This document shows positions 41,549 through 50,158 of a stretch of 64,000 bases of DNA, piece after piece (the stretch's first letter is position 1; each line of letters starts with the position of its first letter). The stretch spans positions 242,146 to 306,145 of the forward strand of contig NZ_FMDM01000008.1 in NCBI RefSeq assembly GCF_900090105.1. The letters are read 5' to 3'. Both the position numbers and the translations under genes were made by a program. Under the pieces are notes generated by a model that did no database searches, was not told where the DNA came from, and saw only the letters and a list, made by a program, of their open reading frames with translations. The DNA comes from Micromonospora humi (GTDB lineage Bacteria; Actinomycetota; Actinomycetes; Mycobacteriales; Micromonosporaceae).

Positions 41549-42061
41549 TCAGGACCACAGTTCGAACGGCTCGTCGATCTCCTCGCCGGCGAGGAACGCC
41601 GGCAGCAGCTCCGGCAGCCGACCGGGATAGCAGCGCGGCCGGTCGGCGAGCACCTCGGCCAGCGGCCACCAGCGGAACCCGAAGTAGTCCTCCACTTCGT
41701 AGTCCAGCCGGTTCGTCCCGTCGACCTCCGGCCCCGGACCGGGTAGCCGCACCGGCACCACGACCTCGTCCTGCAGATGTCGCCGCTGCCGGTGCCGGAA
41801 GCTGGCCCGCCGCCGCCAGGTCGGCGCGCCGATCTCGTCCGGCGCGACCACGATGCCGGTCTCCTCGCGCAGCTCGCGCACCGCCGCCTCCCGGTACGTC
41901 TCACCCGGGTCCAGCCCGCCGCCGGGCAGCTCCCACCACACCCCCAGGTCGGGGTGCTCCGGATCCCGGGTGTGGAACAGCAGCATCCGGTCGGCGACGT
42001 CGAGCACCACCACCCGCACCGCGCTTCGCTCGAACAACGGCAGATCGCGAGGCAACTCCAT
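41549..42061 (-). CDS. NUDIX hydrolase
   Basis: 170 residues from ATG 42061. A complete Nudix box is present: GGLDPGETYREAAVRELREETGI fits Gx5Ex7REUxEExGU. Such enzymes hydrolyse nucleoside diphosphates linked to another moiety; the specificity is not visible. It may be co-transcribed with the zinc-ribbon membrane protein upstream. Confidence 0.93.
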   Translation of the reverse strand: MELPRDLPLFERSAVRVVVLDVADRMLLFHTRDPEHPDLGVWWELPGGGLDPGETYREAAVRELREETGIVVAPDEIGAPTWRRRASFRHRQRRHLQDEVVVPVRLPGPGPEVDGTNRLDYEVEDYFGFRWWPLAEVLADRPRCYPGRLPELLPAFLAGEEIDEPFELWS

Positions 42062-42087
42062 GACCGCAGCGTAGGGAGGGGCCGCGG

Positions 42088-42714
42088 TCACCGCCTCCGG
42101 GAGCGGAACGGGGTCCGTCGGGTGCCGTCCACGATCGGCGCGGCCCGTTCGGCGCCGCAGCGAGGGCAGCGCACCCGCACGCCGGCCGGGGTGCCCGGCG
42201 CGCGCAGCCGCTGGCCGCACCGGCAGGCGAAGATCACGGACCGCACCATCCGCAGGTACTCCGCGCGGTCCCGGCGGGGCCATCGACCGCCGCAGCGCCG
42301 GCAGAGTCGCGGCGGGAAGCTGTGGTACCAGGCCATCCCGGCGGCGCCCGCGACCGCCACCGCGACGGGGGCCACCAGGATCAGCGGCGTGGCCACCTCG
42401 GGCAGCGCCGCCGTCAGGTCACCGGTCCAGGCGTCCCGCACCCCGAACGCGACGAGGAGCACGACCACGGGTACGCCGAGCACGATCGCGGTGAAGCCAC
42501 CGGCGAACGTCAGCAGCGCGAGCACGTACACGGTGGTCGCCGGGGCCGGCGCCCACCGGGCCACGCCGTACCCGCCGCAGCGCGGGCAGTCCGGCGGCGC
42601 CGGGTGCGGCGTCGAGCGCAGCACCCTCGGGACGATCCACGTGAGGAGCTTCTTCAGCAGTTCCTCGACCACTTTCTGCAGGAACTTGTCCACGCGGTCC
42701 TCACCCCCGCTCAT
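42088..42714 (-). CDS. Zinc-ribbon membrane protein of unknown function
   Basis: 208 residues from ATG 42714; an in-frame ATG at 42762 is possible. Two hydrophobic helices (TVYVLALLTFAGGFTAIVLGVPVVVLLVAFGV and VATPLILVAPVAVAVAGAAGMAWY) are flanked by Cys pairs: CPRCGG before them, then CRRCGG, CRCG and CPRCG. Both Cys-rich ends would lie in the cytoplasm. I do not recognise a named family. Confidence 0.7.
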   Translation of the reverse strand: MSGGEDRVDKFLQKVVEELLKKLLTWIVPRVLRSTPHPAPPDCPRCGGYGVARWAPAPATTVYVLALLTFAGGFTAIVLGVPVVVLLVAFGVRDAWTGDLTAALPEVATPLILVAPVAVAVAGAAGMAWYHSFPPRLCRRCGGRWPRRDRAEYLRMVRSVIFACRCGQRLRAPGTPAGVRVRCPRCGAERAAPIVDGTRRTPFRSRRR

Positions 42715-42794
42715 CGTCGCCGCCGGGCGGCCGGCCGGGCGCGCACGCCGCGTGACGGGCATCCGACATCGCCGGAACCTGGGAGGATGACGGA

Positions 42795-43532
42795 ATGTCG
42801 CAACTGTTCGGGGAGACGGCCGACACCTACCACGAGGCGCGCCCGGGCTATCCGGTCGAGGTCGCCGACGCGATCCGCGCCTACCACGGCGGGGCGCCGG
42901 ACACCCTCGTCGAGGTCGGCGCCGGCACCGGCCTGGCCACCACGGCGCTGCTCACCCTCGGGGCGGCCACCACGTGCGTCGAGCCGGACGCCCGGATGGC
43001 GCGGGTGCTCGCCCGGCGGTTCCCGGGCGTGGCCGTGGTGACGGCCAGCTTCGAGCGGTGGAGTCCGCCGGCCGGTGGCGTGGCAGCGCTGGCCTGCGCC
43101 ATGGCGTGGCACTGGCTCGACCCGGCCACCCGCAACCAGCGCGCCCGCGACGCGTTGCGCCCCGGCGGCACGCTCGCCGTCCTCGGCCACCGTTACGCCT
43201 ACGTCGAGGCGGCGCAGGCCGAGGCGATCCGGGCCGCGTTCTCCTCCGCCGACCCCGCCGACCGGGGCGACCGCCCGGACGGCTGGTTCCACGACGACAT
43301 CGCCGACAGCGGCTGCTTCACCGACCTGCGGCTGTCGAGGTTCCGCCGCGCGGTGCCGCTGGACACCGCGGCCTACCTGCGGCTGGTCGACACGTTCTCG
43401 CCGCAGCTCCGCCGCCCGCCCGAGCTGCGCCGGCGGGTCCGCGCCGCGGTCGGCGCCGCGGTCGACGGCTTCGGCGGCACCGTCGTGCTGGACCTGCGCA
43501 CCACGTTGGTGCTGGCCCGCCGTCCGGCCTGA
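42795..43532 (+). CDS. SAM-dependent class I methyltransferase
   Basis: 245 residues from ATG 42795. The SAM-binding motif is LVEVGAGTGLATTALLTLG and the acidic post-motif residue is in CVEPDARM. ACAMAWHWLDPATR and LRPGGTLAVLGHRYAY complete the fold. It starts LFGETADTYHEARPGYP, common to a group of actinobacterial Methyltransf_11/25 proteins. The substrate is unknown. Confidence 0.9.
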   Translation: MSQLFGETADTYHEARPGYPVEVADAIRAYHGGAPDTLVEVGAGTGLATTALLTLGAATTCVEPDARMARVLARRFPGVAVVTASFERWSPPAGGVAALACAMAWHWLDPATRNQRARDALRPGGTLAVLGHRYAYVEAAQAEAIRAAFSSADPADRGDRPDGWFHDDIADSGCFTDLRLSRFRRAVPLDTAAYLRLVDTFSPQLRRPPELRRRVRAAVGAAVDGFGGTVVLDLRTTLVLARRPA

Positions 43533-43580
43533 CGACCGCCACCGGATGCCCCGGCGACCCGGCGGGATAGGCTGCCCGCC

Positions 43581-44075
43581 GTGGCAGGTCTGTTGAGGAA
43601 CGTGGCGTCCCGGCTCGGCCGGATCACCGGGGGCGCCGCCGCGCCCGCCCGCACCGGCGGGCCGATCCCGGCCCAGGTGGCGCGCCGCCGTCAGGTCAGC
43701 GCGCTGCAGCGCCGGGAGCTGTCGTACGCGCCGGAGCCGGACGGGCAGGCGGACCCGGGTGAGATCGTCTGGACCTGGGTGCCGTACGAGGACGATCCCC
43801 GGCAGGGCAAGGACCGGCCGGTGCTGGTGGTGGGCCGGCAGAGCCGCACCCTGTTCGGACTGATGCTGTCCAGCCAGAGCGACCGCGACGGCCAGCGGCA
43901 CTGGCTGTCGCTCGGCCCGGGGGAGTGGGACCGGGACGCGCGACCCAGCTGGGTGCGCCTGGACCGGGTGCTCACCATGCGCGAGGACAGCATCCGGCGG
44001 GAGGGCGCGGTGCTCGACCGCCCCCGGTTCGACCGGGTCGGGCAGGCGCTGCGCGCCGGCTACGGCTGGCGCTGA
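43581..44075 (+). CDS. PemK/MazF-like protein
   Basis: 164 residues from GTG 43581. PGEIVWTWVPYEDDPRQGKDRPVLVVGR is the conserved MazF/PemK barrel start, and SWVRLDRVLTMREDSIRREGAVLDRPRFDRV matches its end. About 60 N-terminal residues are extra and basic. MazF proteins are ribonuclease toxins, but no antitoxin gene is found next to this one, so it may be a solitary housekeeping relative. Confidence 0.8.
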   Translation: MAGLLRNVASRLGRITGGAAAPARTGGPIPAQVARRRQVSALQRRELSYAPEPDGQADPGEIVWTWVPYEDDPRQGKDRPVLVVGRQSRTLFGLMLSSQSDRDGQRHWLSLGPGEWDRDARPSWVRLDRVLTMREDSIRREGAVLDRPRFDRVGQALRAGYGWR

Positions 44076-44134
44076 CGCCGCCGGTCGACCCGACCCGCCG
44101 GGCGCCGTCGAGGTCGACCACCGCCGCCGGTGAC

Positions 44135-44199
44135 GCGGTCAGTGTTTCGGCGACGAGCTGGCGGGGCGCGGTCAGTGTTCGGCGACGAGCTGGCGGGGG
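44135..44199. repeat. 33-bp tandem duplication over the end of the GGDEF gene
   Basis: GCGGTCAGTGTTTCGGCGAC (from 44135) is repeated from 44168 as the same sequence with one T missing, and both copies continue into GAGCTGGCGGGG. The second copy contains the stop codon and last codons of the GGDEF gene. The first lies just beyond it and is non-coding. It is a recent local duplication. Confidence 0.85.
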
Positions 44200-44807
44200 G
44201 CGCGGGCGGCACCGAGCGTCTTCGCCTCGTACATGGCGGCGTCGGCGCGGCACAACGCGTCGGTGAGCTGGGTGGGGCTGTGGACCGGGGCGAGCCCGAC
44301 CGACGCGGTGACCCGGATGCTGCGACCGCCCAGCGGAATCGGCGCGGCGAGCGCCTCGTAGAGCCGCCGGGTGGCGTGCTCGATCCAGCGCCGGTCGGCG
44401 GTGGGGCTGGCCAGCAGGCCGGCGAACTCGTCGCCGCCGAGGCGGGCCACCAGGTTGTTGCCGGCGAAGGCGGCCAGCCGCTGGGCGACGCACACCAGCA
44501 CCTGGTCGCCGGCGGCGTGCCCGAAGCGGTCGTTGATCTGTTTGAAGTCGTCCAGGTCGAGCACCACCGCCACCAGGGGCTGCCCGGCGGGGTCGGTGAG
44601 CAGGGCGGCGGCCAGCCGGAAGAAGGCGCGGCGGTTGGGCAGCCCGGTCAGCGGGTCGTGGCTGGCGGCGTGCCGCTCGGCGGCCAGCTCGGCCTGGAGC
44701 AGTTCGAGTTCGGCCTCGGCGCGCAGGGCCCGCCGGCGCAGTTGCCAGGCGGAAGCCAGGGCGCCGGCGGCGGAGATGCCGGAGGCGACGGTCATCGGAT
44801 CCGGCAC
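44172..44807 (-). CDS. GGDEF-domain diguanylate cyclase
   Basis: 211 residues from GTG 44807 with GGAGGG upstream. A short hydrophobic N-terminus (ASGISAAGALASAW) leads through a helical linker (ELELLQAELAAERHAASHD) to a full GGDEF domain: DPLTGLPNRRAF, LDLDDFKQINDRFGHAAGDQVL, and RLGGDEF with an intact active-site loop. It should make cyclic di-GMP. No separate sensory domain is present. Confidence 0.93.
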   Translation of the reverse strand: MPDPMTVASGISAAGALASAWQLRRRALRAEAELELLQAELAAERHAASHDPLTGLPNRRAFFRLAAALLTDPAGQPLVAVVLDLDDFKQINDRFGHAAGDQVLVCVAQRLAAFAGNNLVARLGGDEFAGLLASPTADRRWIEHATRRLYEALAAPIPLGGRSIRVTASVGLAPVHSPTQLTDALCRADAAMYEAKTLGAARAPRQLVAEH

Positions 44808-44837
44808 GCGCCCTCCTCACCACAGCCCTGAGGTCAC

Positions 44838-44922
44838 CGAACGTGAGCGACCCGGCACACCGTACGTTCGGCTATCATGCTCGCAGTCCATTGCAGATGC
44901 AATAGCAGATGCACGTGCATCT
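44838..44922 (+). promoter_or_regulatory. Promoter/operator region of the DUF397-XRE genes
   Basis: An inverted repeat CGAACGT-N19-ACGTTCG (44838-44870) precedes a TATCAT (44873-44878) that could be a -10 box. Two direct repeats GCAGATGCA (44893 and 44905) follow, overlapping a perfect 16-bp palindrome AGATGCACGTGCATCT (44907-44922). This density of symmetric sites suggests binding of the downstream XRE regulator or another factor, possibly also affecting the divergent GGDEF gene. Confidence 0.6.
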
Positions 44923-44996
44923 CACTCCTCAGTCGACAATCGACGCCACCCACCGCTCCTCCCCGCGGCCTCGGCTGGCCTTCCCGAAGGACGCCC

Positions 44997-45254
44997 ATGC
45001 AACCGCCTCCCAACGGCGTACCCGTGCCCCACCTGCCCCCGATGCGGTGGTTGAAGAGTCGTCGCAGCAACCCCAGCGGCAACTGTGTCGAGCTGGCCGA
45101 GCTGCCCGGCGGTGGCGGCATCGCGGTGCGCAACTCCCGGCACCCGGAAGGGCCGGCGCTGATCTACACCGTGGACGAGATCGCGGCGTTCGTGCTCGGC
45201 GCCCGGGACGGGGACTTCGACCACCTGATCCCGCCGTCCCGTACACGGGACTAA
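44997..45254 (+). CDS. DUF397 domain protein
   Basis: 85 residues from ATG 44997 with GAAGGA upstream. RWLKSRRSNPSGNCVELAELPGGGGIAVRNSRHPEG is the DUF397 signature. In Streptomyces and relatives these small proteins are paired with WhiJ/AbaA-type XRE regulators. Here the partner follows 105 bp downstream, on the same strand. Confidence 0.92.
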   Translation: MQPPPNGVPVPHLPPMRWLKSRRSNPSGNCVELAELPGGGGIAVRNSRHPEGPALIYTVDEIAAFVLGARDGDFDHLIPPSRTRD

Positions 45255-45358
45255 TTCGTCCGACCGGGGGAGTTCACCTCACTGTCGGTTCATGGCATGC
45301 TTACTCGTCGGCCGGGAGGGCGCCCGGTCGGGAGCAGCCGGGATGCGAGGGCGGTCAG

Positions 45359-46246
45359 GTGGCGACGGTGCCCGTCGAGGGCGGACCGACAAGCGGTCCG
45401 ACGGTGCTGCGCATGCTGCTCGGGGCGCAGTTGCGCCGCCTGCGCGAGAGCGCCGCGGTCAGCCGGGAGAGCGCCGGTTGGGAGATCCGTTCCTCCGAGT
45501 CCAAGATCAGCCGGATGGAGCTGGGCCGGGTCGGCTTCAAGGAACGCGACGTCGCCGACCTGCTCACGCTCTACGGGGTCGCCGCGCCGGAGGACCGCGC
45601 CGCGTTGCTCAAGCTGGCCCGCGACGCCAACAGCCCCGGCTGGTGGCACCGCTACGGCGACGTGCTCCCCACCTGGTTCCAGTCCTACCTGGGGCTGGAG
45701 GCGGCCGCCGCGCTGATCCGCACGTACGAGGTCCAGTTCGTGCCCGGCCTGCTGCAGACCGCCGCGTACGCCCGGGAGGTGATCCTGCTCGGGCACCGCG
45801 GCGCCGCCCCGGCGGAGCTGGACCGTCGGGTCGACCTGCGGATGGAGCGCCAGGGGCTGCTGAGCCGCACCAACCCGCCGCAGCTCTGGGCGGTGCTCGA
45901 CGAGGCCGTGCTGCGCCGGCCGATCGGCGGCGCGGCGGTGATGCGCGAGCAGCTGGACGCGCTGATCGAGGCGACCGCCGCGCCGCACGTGCGGCTCCAG
46001 ATCGTCCCGTTCACCGCCGGCGGGCACGCCGCCGCCAGCGGCGCCTTCAGCATCCTGCGCTTCGGCGACGAGGACCTGCCCGACATCGTCTACATCGAGC
46101 AGTTGACCAGCGCCATCTACCTCGACAAGCGGGACGACCTGGACTACTACGCGGAGGCGATGGAGCGGCTGTGCGTCGAGGCCGCGCCGCCGGAGCGCAC
46201 GCGCGAACTGCTGGCCCGCATCCGCGACGAGCTCTACCCGGCCTGA
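45359..46246 (+). CDS. XRE-family HTH regulator with DUF5753 (WhiJ-like)
   Basis: 295 residues from GTG 45359, weakly preceded by GAGGGC. The HTH reads LGAQLRRLRESAAVSRESAGWEIRSSESKISRMELGRVGFKERDV; the rest is the DUF5753 domain (FQSYLGLEAAAALIRTYEVQFVPGLLQTAAYAREVI ... GAFSILRFGDEDLPDIVYIEQLTSAIYLD). Proteins of this class work with a DUF397 partner in developmental or antibiotic control. The DUF397 gene is upstream here, the opposite of many loci. Confidence 0.92.
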   Translation: MATVPVEGGPTSGPTVLRMLLGAQLRRLRESAAVSRESAGWEIRSSESKISRMELGRVGFKERDVADLLTLYGVAAPEDRAALLKLARDANSPGWWHRYGDVLPTWFQSYLGLEAAAALIRTYEVQFVPGLLQTAAYAREVILLGHRGAAPAELDRRVDLRMERQGLLSRTNPPQLWAVLDEAVLRRPIGGAAVMREQLDALIEATAAPHVRLQIVPFTAGGHAAASGAFSILRFGDEDLPDIVYIEQLTSAIYLDKRDDLDYYAEAMERLCVEAAPPERTRELLARIRDELYPA

Positions 46247-46337
46247 CCGGAGCGCCGCCGGGCGATACCATGGCCGGGTTCCGGCGACAGTGGACGGACG
46301 CCGTCCCCGCAACGGTGGCGTTCTAGGGGAGGCGGCG

Positions 46338-47186
46338 TTGACCAGCGAAGCGAGTGGCACGGCGACCGAGGCGGGCCACCCGGCCGACCGGATCGACACG
46401 TCGGTGGCGCACCCGGCGCGGCGTTACAACTACTGGCTCGGCGGCAAGGACAACTTCCAGGCCGACCGCGAGTCCGGCGACGCGATGGCCGCCGCGTTCC
46501 CCACCATCCGGACCAGCGCGCTGGAGAACCGGCGTTTCCTGCGGCGCGCGGTCCGGCACCTGGCCGCCGAGGCGGGGATCCGCCAGTTCCTCGACATCGG
46601 CACCGGCATCCCGACCGCCGACAACACCCACGAGGTGGCGCAGTCGGTCGACCCGCGCGCCCGGGTGGTCTACGTCGACAACGACCCGATCGTGCTGGCC
46701 CACGCCCGGGCGCTGCTCACCAGCACCGCCGAGGGCGCCACCGCCTACCTCGACGCCGACCTGCGCGACCCGGAGCGGATCCTCGCCCACCCCGACCTGC
46801 GCCGCACGCTCGACCTCACCCAGCCGGTGGCGTTGATGCTGGTGGCGGTGCTGCACTTCGTGCCGGACACGGACGACCCCTACGCCACGGTCGCCCGGCT
46901 GCTGGACGCGCTGCCCGCGGGCAGCCATCTGGTCGCCTCGCACGCCACCCACGACCACCTGCCGGCTCACCTCGCCGCCGAGGCGAAGGCGGCGGCGCGC
47001 GGCGGCGGGCCGCACGGGGTGATCAACCTGCGCGCCCGGGACGAGATCGTCCGCTTCTTCGACGGCCTCGATCTGGTCGAGCCCGGCGTCTGCTCGGTGG
47101 CCGAGTGGCGTGCCGACGGCGAGCCCGAGCCACGCCCCTCGGTGGTCGACGTGAGCATGTACGGCGGCGTCGCCCGCAAGCGCTGA
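46338..47186 (+). CDS. SAM-dependent methyltransferase (Methyltransf_19/DUF574)
   Basis: 282 residues from TTG 46338, chosen for the GGGGAGGCGG ribosome site. ARRYNYWLGGKDNFQADRE and FLDIGTGIPTADNTHEVAQ are diagnostic of the actinobacterial Methyltransf_19 family. SAM binding is expected, but substrates are unknown. The family is frequent near DUF397-XRE pairs, as here, hinting at a shared regulatory unit. Confidence 0.92.
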   Translation: MTSEASGTATEAGHPADRIDTSVAHPARRYNYWLGGKDNFQADRESGDAMAAAFPTIRTSALENRRFLRRAVRHLAAEAGIRQFLDIGTGIPTADNTHEVAQSVDPRARVVYVDNDPIVLAHARALLTSTAEGATAYLDADLRDPERILAHPDLRRTLDLTQPVALMLVAVLHFVPDTDDPYATVARLLDALPAGSHLVASHATHDHLPAHLAAEAKAAARGGGPHGVINLRARDEIVRFFDGLDLVEPGVCSVAEWRADGEPEPRPSVVDVSMYGGVARKR

Positions 47187-47261
47187 CCGGCAGGTCGGAC
47201 CGGGACGAAGCGGCCGCCGGTTGGTGCGGACGGGGGCCGGCCGGGCAGACTGGTGACCATC

Positions 47262-48701
47262 ATGTCGCCGTTCACGCCCGACCTCCGGCTGCACGACCGC
47301 TACGTCCTGCGCGAGCGCATCGGCCTCGGCGGCATGTCGGAGGTGTGGCGCGCCGACGACGAGGTGCTGCACCGCCCGGTCGCGGTCAAGGCGCTCGCCG
47401 GCCGGCTCGCCGCCGACCCGCACCTGCGCGCCACCATCCAGCGCGAGGCCCGCGCGGCGGCGCGGCTCACCCACCCGCACGTGACCCAGGTGTACGACTA
47501 CGGCGAGGCGACGCTGCCCGGCGGCGTGGTGACGCCGTACCTGGTGATGGAGCTGGTGCCGGGGCAGACGCTCGCCGACCGGCTGGCCGGCGGGCCGCTC
47601 GCCTGGCTGGACGCGGTCCGGACGGCCGGGCAGGTCGCCGCCGCGCTGGCCGCCGCGCACCGGATCGGCGTGGTGCACCGCGACGTCAAGCCGGCCAACG
47701 TGATGCTCACCGAGACCGGTGCGAAGGTGCTCGACTTCGGCATCGCCGCGCCGGCCGGCCCGCAGCACCCGGTGGCCGGGCCGGCGGGTGAGCCACTGGC
47801 CGGCACCCCGGCATACTTCGCCCCGGAACGGCTCGACCCCGGCCCGACCCATCCGGCCGGCGACGTGTACGCGCTCGGCGTGCTGCTCTACCGCAGCCTC
47901 ACCGGCCGTCCCCCGTTGCCGGTGCGGACCTGGGACGACGTGGTCGAGCTGCGGGACCGGCGACCACCGGTGCCGCCGCCTCGGGTGCCCGGGCTGCCCG
48001 CCGACGTCGCCGACCTGGTCCTGGCCTGCCTGGCGGTCGATCCCGCCAGACGTCCCACCGCGGCCGAGGTGGCCGACCGGCTGGGCGCGGCCCGCCCGGT
48101 CGACCCGCCGACGGCGTTCCTGCCCACGGTGACCCCGGCGCCCCACCCGCCGACCCTGATCGAGCGGCCTCCGGGGCCGTCGCGCGCCGTTCCGCCGTCG
48201 TCGCGGCCGGAGGTGCCGCCGAACCGGCTGACCGGGGTGCTCGTCGCCGGCGCGGTGGTGCTGCTGCTCGCGCTGGTCGGTGCGCTGGTGCTCGACGGCA
48301 GATCCGGCCCGCCGCCCACCGCCGCGCCGGTGGTCACGACGACTTCCCGCCCGAGCGCGGCCGTCGCACCGCCTGCCGCCCGGCCGACGCCGACACCGAC
48401 GTCGACCCGCGCCGGGGCGCCCGAACCGGTCACCGCGCGCCAGCTCAGGAGCCGGTTCGCCGACGTGCTGGACCGGGCCGCGGCGGTCCGGCTGGTCGAC
48501 CGCAAGACGGCCGACGACCTTCGGAAGAAGGTCACCGAGCTGGATCGGGGCCGGCCGAAGGACCGAGCCAAGCGGGTCGAGGACCTGCGGGAGCGGATCG
48601 AGGACGCGGTCGACGACGAGAAGCTCGACGAGGCCACCGGCGCCGCGTTGAGGAAGCTGCTGGACAGCTACGACCGCCTGGCCGGCGGCGACCAGGGCTA
48701 G
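47262..48701 (+). CDS. Membrane Ser/Thr protein kinase (PknB-like)
   Basis: 479 residues from ATG 47262; GTG 47253 is an alternative. The kinase domain (about 10-275) has the Gly loop RIGLGGMSEVW, VAVKAL, HRDVKPANVML and DFGIAAP. A Pro-rich juxtamembrane region leads to one transmembrane helix (LTGVLVAGAVVLLLALVGALVL). The outside part is a Thr/Pro-rich stalk plus a charged helical segment (LRSRFADVLDRAAAVRLVDRKTADDLRKKV), with no PASTA repeats, so the signal sensed is unknown. Confidence 0.93.
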   Translation: MSPFTPDLRLHDRYVLRERIGLGGMSEVWRADDEVLHRPVAVKALAGRLAADPHLRATIQREARAAARLTHPHVTQVYDYGEATLPGGVVTPYLVMELVPGQTLADRLAGGPLAWLDAVRTAGQVAAALAAAHRIGVVHRDVKPANVMLTETGAKVLDFGIAAPAGPQHPVAGPAGEPLAGTPAYFAPERLDPGPTHPAGDVYALGVLLYRSLTGRPPLPVRTWDDVVELRDRRPPVPPPRVPGLPADVADLVLACLAVDPARRPTAAEVADRLGAARPVDPPTAFLPTVTPAPHPPTLIERPPGPSRAVPPSSRPEVPPNRLTGVLVAGAVVLLLALVGALVLDGRSGPPPTAAPVVTTTSRPSAAVAPPAARPTPTPTSTRAGAPEPVTARQLRSRFADVLDRAAAVRLVDRKTADDLRKKVTELDRGRPKDRAKRVEDLRERIEDAVDDEKLDEATGAALRKLLDSYDRLAGGDQG

Positions 48702-48707
48702 GAGTCG

Positions 48708-49376
48708 TCACCGCCGGCGGATCGTCTCCGTGACCAGGGCCGCCGCCTGGGGCAGACGGTCGGGATCGGGCGCTCGGCCGTCGGCGCGGTGCCGGATCGC
48801 CTCGGCCAGCGGTTCCAGCCGTCCGGCCGCTGCGACGTAGTCCGCCAGCAGCTCGGCCGCGTGCCCGGCCAACGGCCCGCCGCCTACGGCGACCTCCGCG
48901 AGGATCAGCGCGGTCACCACCCGATCCAGCGCGGGCGCGCCCTCAGCACTGTCGGTCCAGTCGATGAGCACCGGGCCGGTCGGTGCGAGCAGCACGTTGT
49001 GCGGGTGCAGGTCGAGGTGAAGGATGCGGACGCCCGGGTCGGCCGACCGACGGGCGGGCAGCGCGTGCAGGCGGGCGTGCAGGTCGACCAGGATCTGCGC
49101 GCCGTCGGGCGGGCTGACGTCGCCGGCGTGGAGCGCCTGCACCAGAGTCGGCCCGCCGACCCGGTCGAGCACCAGGTCGCCCTCGTCGGCGTGGTGCACC
49201 CGGGGGACCGGGAAGCCGGCCCGGTGCAGGTAGCGCATCACCTCGGCTTCGGCGCGGACATCGCCACCGGCCCGGTAGCGGCGCAGGACGCGGTCGTGTG
49301 GCAGTTCCCACACGTCCGCGGTGTGGCCGGCGGCCAGGAGACGAGCCCCGTTGACCGGGGGAGGGCGCTGCTGCAC
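48708..49376 (-). CDS. Aminoglycoside phosphotransferase-family kinase
   Basis: 222 residues from GTG 49376. The catalytic loop HLDLHPHNVLL and the metal-binding IDWTDSAEG identify the APH/choline kinase fold. The N-lobe is short. Most such chromosomal proteins are small-molecule kinases of unknown substrate, not resistance genes. It is convergent with the Ser/Thr kinase gene. Confidence 0.85.
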   Translation of the reverse strand: MQQRPPPVNGARLLAAGHTADVWELPHDRVLRRYRAGGDVRAEAEVMRYLHRAGFPVPRVHHADEGDLVLDRVGGPTLVQALHAGDVSPPDGAQILVDLHARLHALPARRSADPGVRILHLDLHPHNVLLAPTGPVLIDWTDSAEGAPALDRVVTALILAEVAVGGGPLAGHAAELLADYVAAAGRLEPLAEAIRHRADGRAPDPDRLPQAAALVTETIRRR

Positions 49377-49400
49377 CGCTCCACGGTAACCGTGGTGTCC

Positions 49401-50093
49401 TCAGTGCAGGGTGGCGGTGACCAGCTCGCCGGGGGCGGTGCCGGCGCGCGCCACCGCCACGCCGGCCGGCGACCAGACGCCCGAGCCGCCGGCCGCCCGC
49501 GCGTAGCCGCCGCCGGTCGACCCGGCGAAGCTCGCCGTCGCCACCCACACGCCGTGCACGGCGGTGACCCGGCGGGCGCGCTCGTCCGGCACGGCGGCGT
49601 CGTCGGCCGACTCCAGCACGCCGGCCAGGTAGGCGTCCGCCCCCGCGGCCACGGTCGCCGCCGCGTGCGCCGGCACCCCGGTGTCCTTGCAAACCGCCAG
49701 GCCCAGCCGCCAGCCGTCGACGGTGAGCACCGCCGGCTCCCGGCCGGGCCGGAACCGCTGCGGCTCCGCGCCGCCCAACCACATCTTCCGGTACGCCACC
49801 CGCGCGCCCTCGCCGTCGACCGCGAGCACCGCGATGTGCGGCCCGGCCACCGGCGCGCCGGCCAGCGCGAGCGTTCCGGTCTCGGCGCACGCCGCCCGCA
49901 GCGGGGCGAGGCGGTCGTCGGCCGGGTCCAGCGTCGCGGCGGCCAGCTCGTACCCGGTCAGCGACAGCTCGGGGAAGACCACCACCCGGGCCCCGGCGGC
50001 CCGCACCGCGGCGGCGTGCCGTGCGGCGTTGCCCGCCACGTCGTCCGCGAGGGTGAGCGGTTGGGCGACCGCGATCCGCAGCGATGGACGCAT
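49401..50093 (-). CDS. Carbon-nitrogen hydrolase (nitrilase superfamily)
   Basis: 230 residues from ATG 50093. The Glu-Lys-Cys triad is visible in FPELSLTGYE, YRKMWLGG and LAVCKDTGVP. The typical Cys motif is slightly altered (VCKD instead of ICYD). The likely reaction is amide or nitrile hydrolysis. It may be co-transcribed with the APH-type gene 24 bp downstream. Confidence 0.9.
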   Translation of the reverse strand: MRPSLRIAVAQPLTLADDVAGNAARHAAAVRAAGARVVVFPELSLTGYELAAATLDPADDRLAPLRAACAETGTLALAGAPVAGPHIAVLAVDGEGARVAYRKMWLGGAEPQRFRPGREPAVLTVDGWRLGLAVCKDTGVPAHAAATVAAGADAYLAGVLESADDAAVPDERARRVTAVHGVWVATASFAGSTGGGYARAAGGSGVWSPAGVAVARAGTAPGELVTATLH

Positions 50094-50158
50094 GGGCGGC
50101 AGCGTAACCGACGCCGCTTTCCGTGGTCGTCGGTCCGCTCGCCCCGTAACGTGGTCGG

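Noticed and set aside
43581..44075. A toxin-antitoxin pair around the PemK/MazF-like gene.
   Set aside because: No small antitoxin gene overlaps or precedes it; the upstream neighbour is a methyltransferase.
48708..49376. Aminoglycoside resistance gene.
   Set aside because: Only the general APH fold is visible, the protein is short and the context is housekeeping; a resistance call is not supported.
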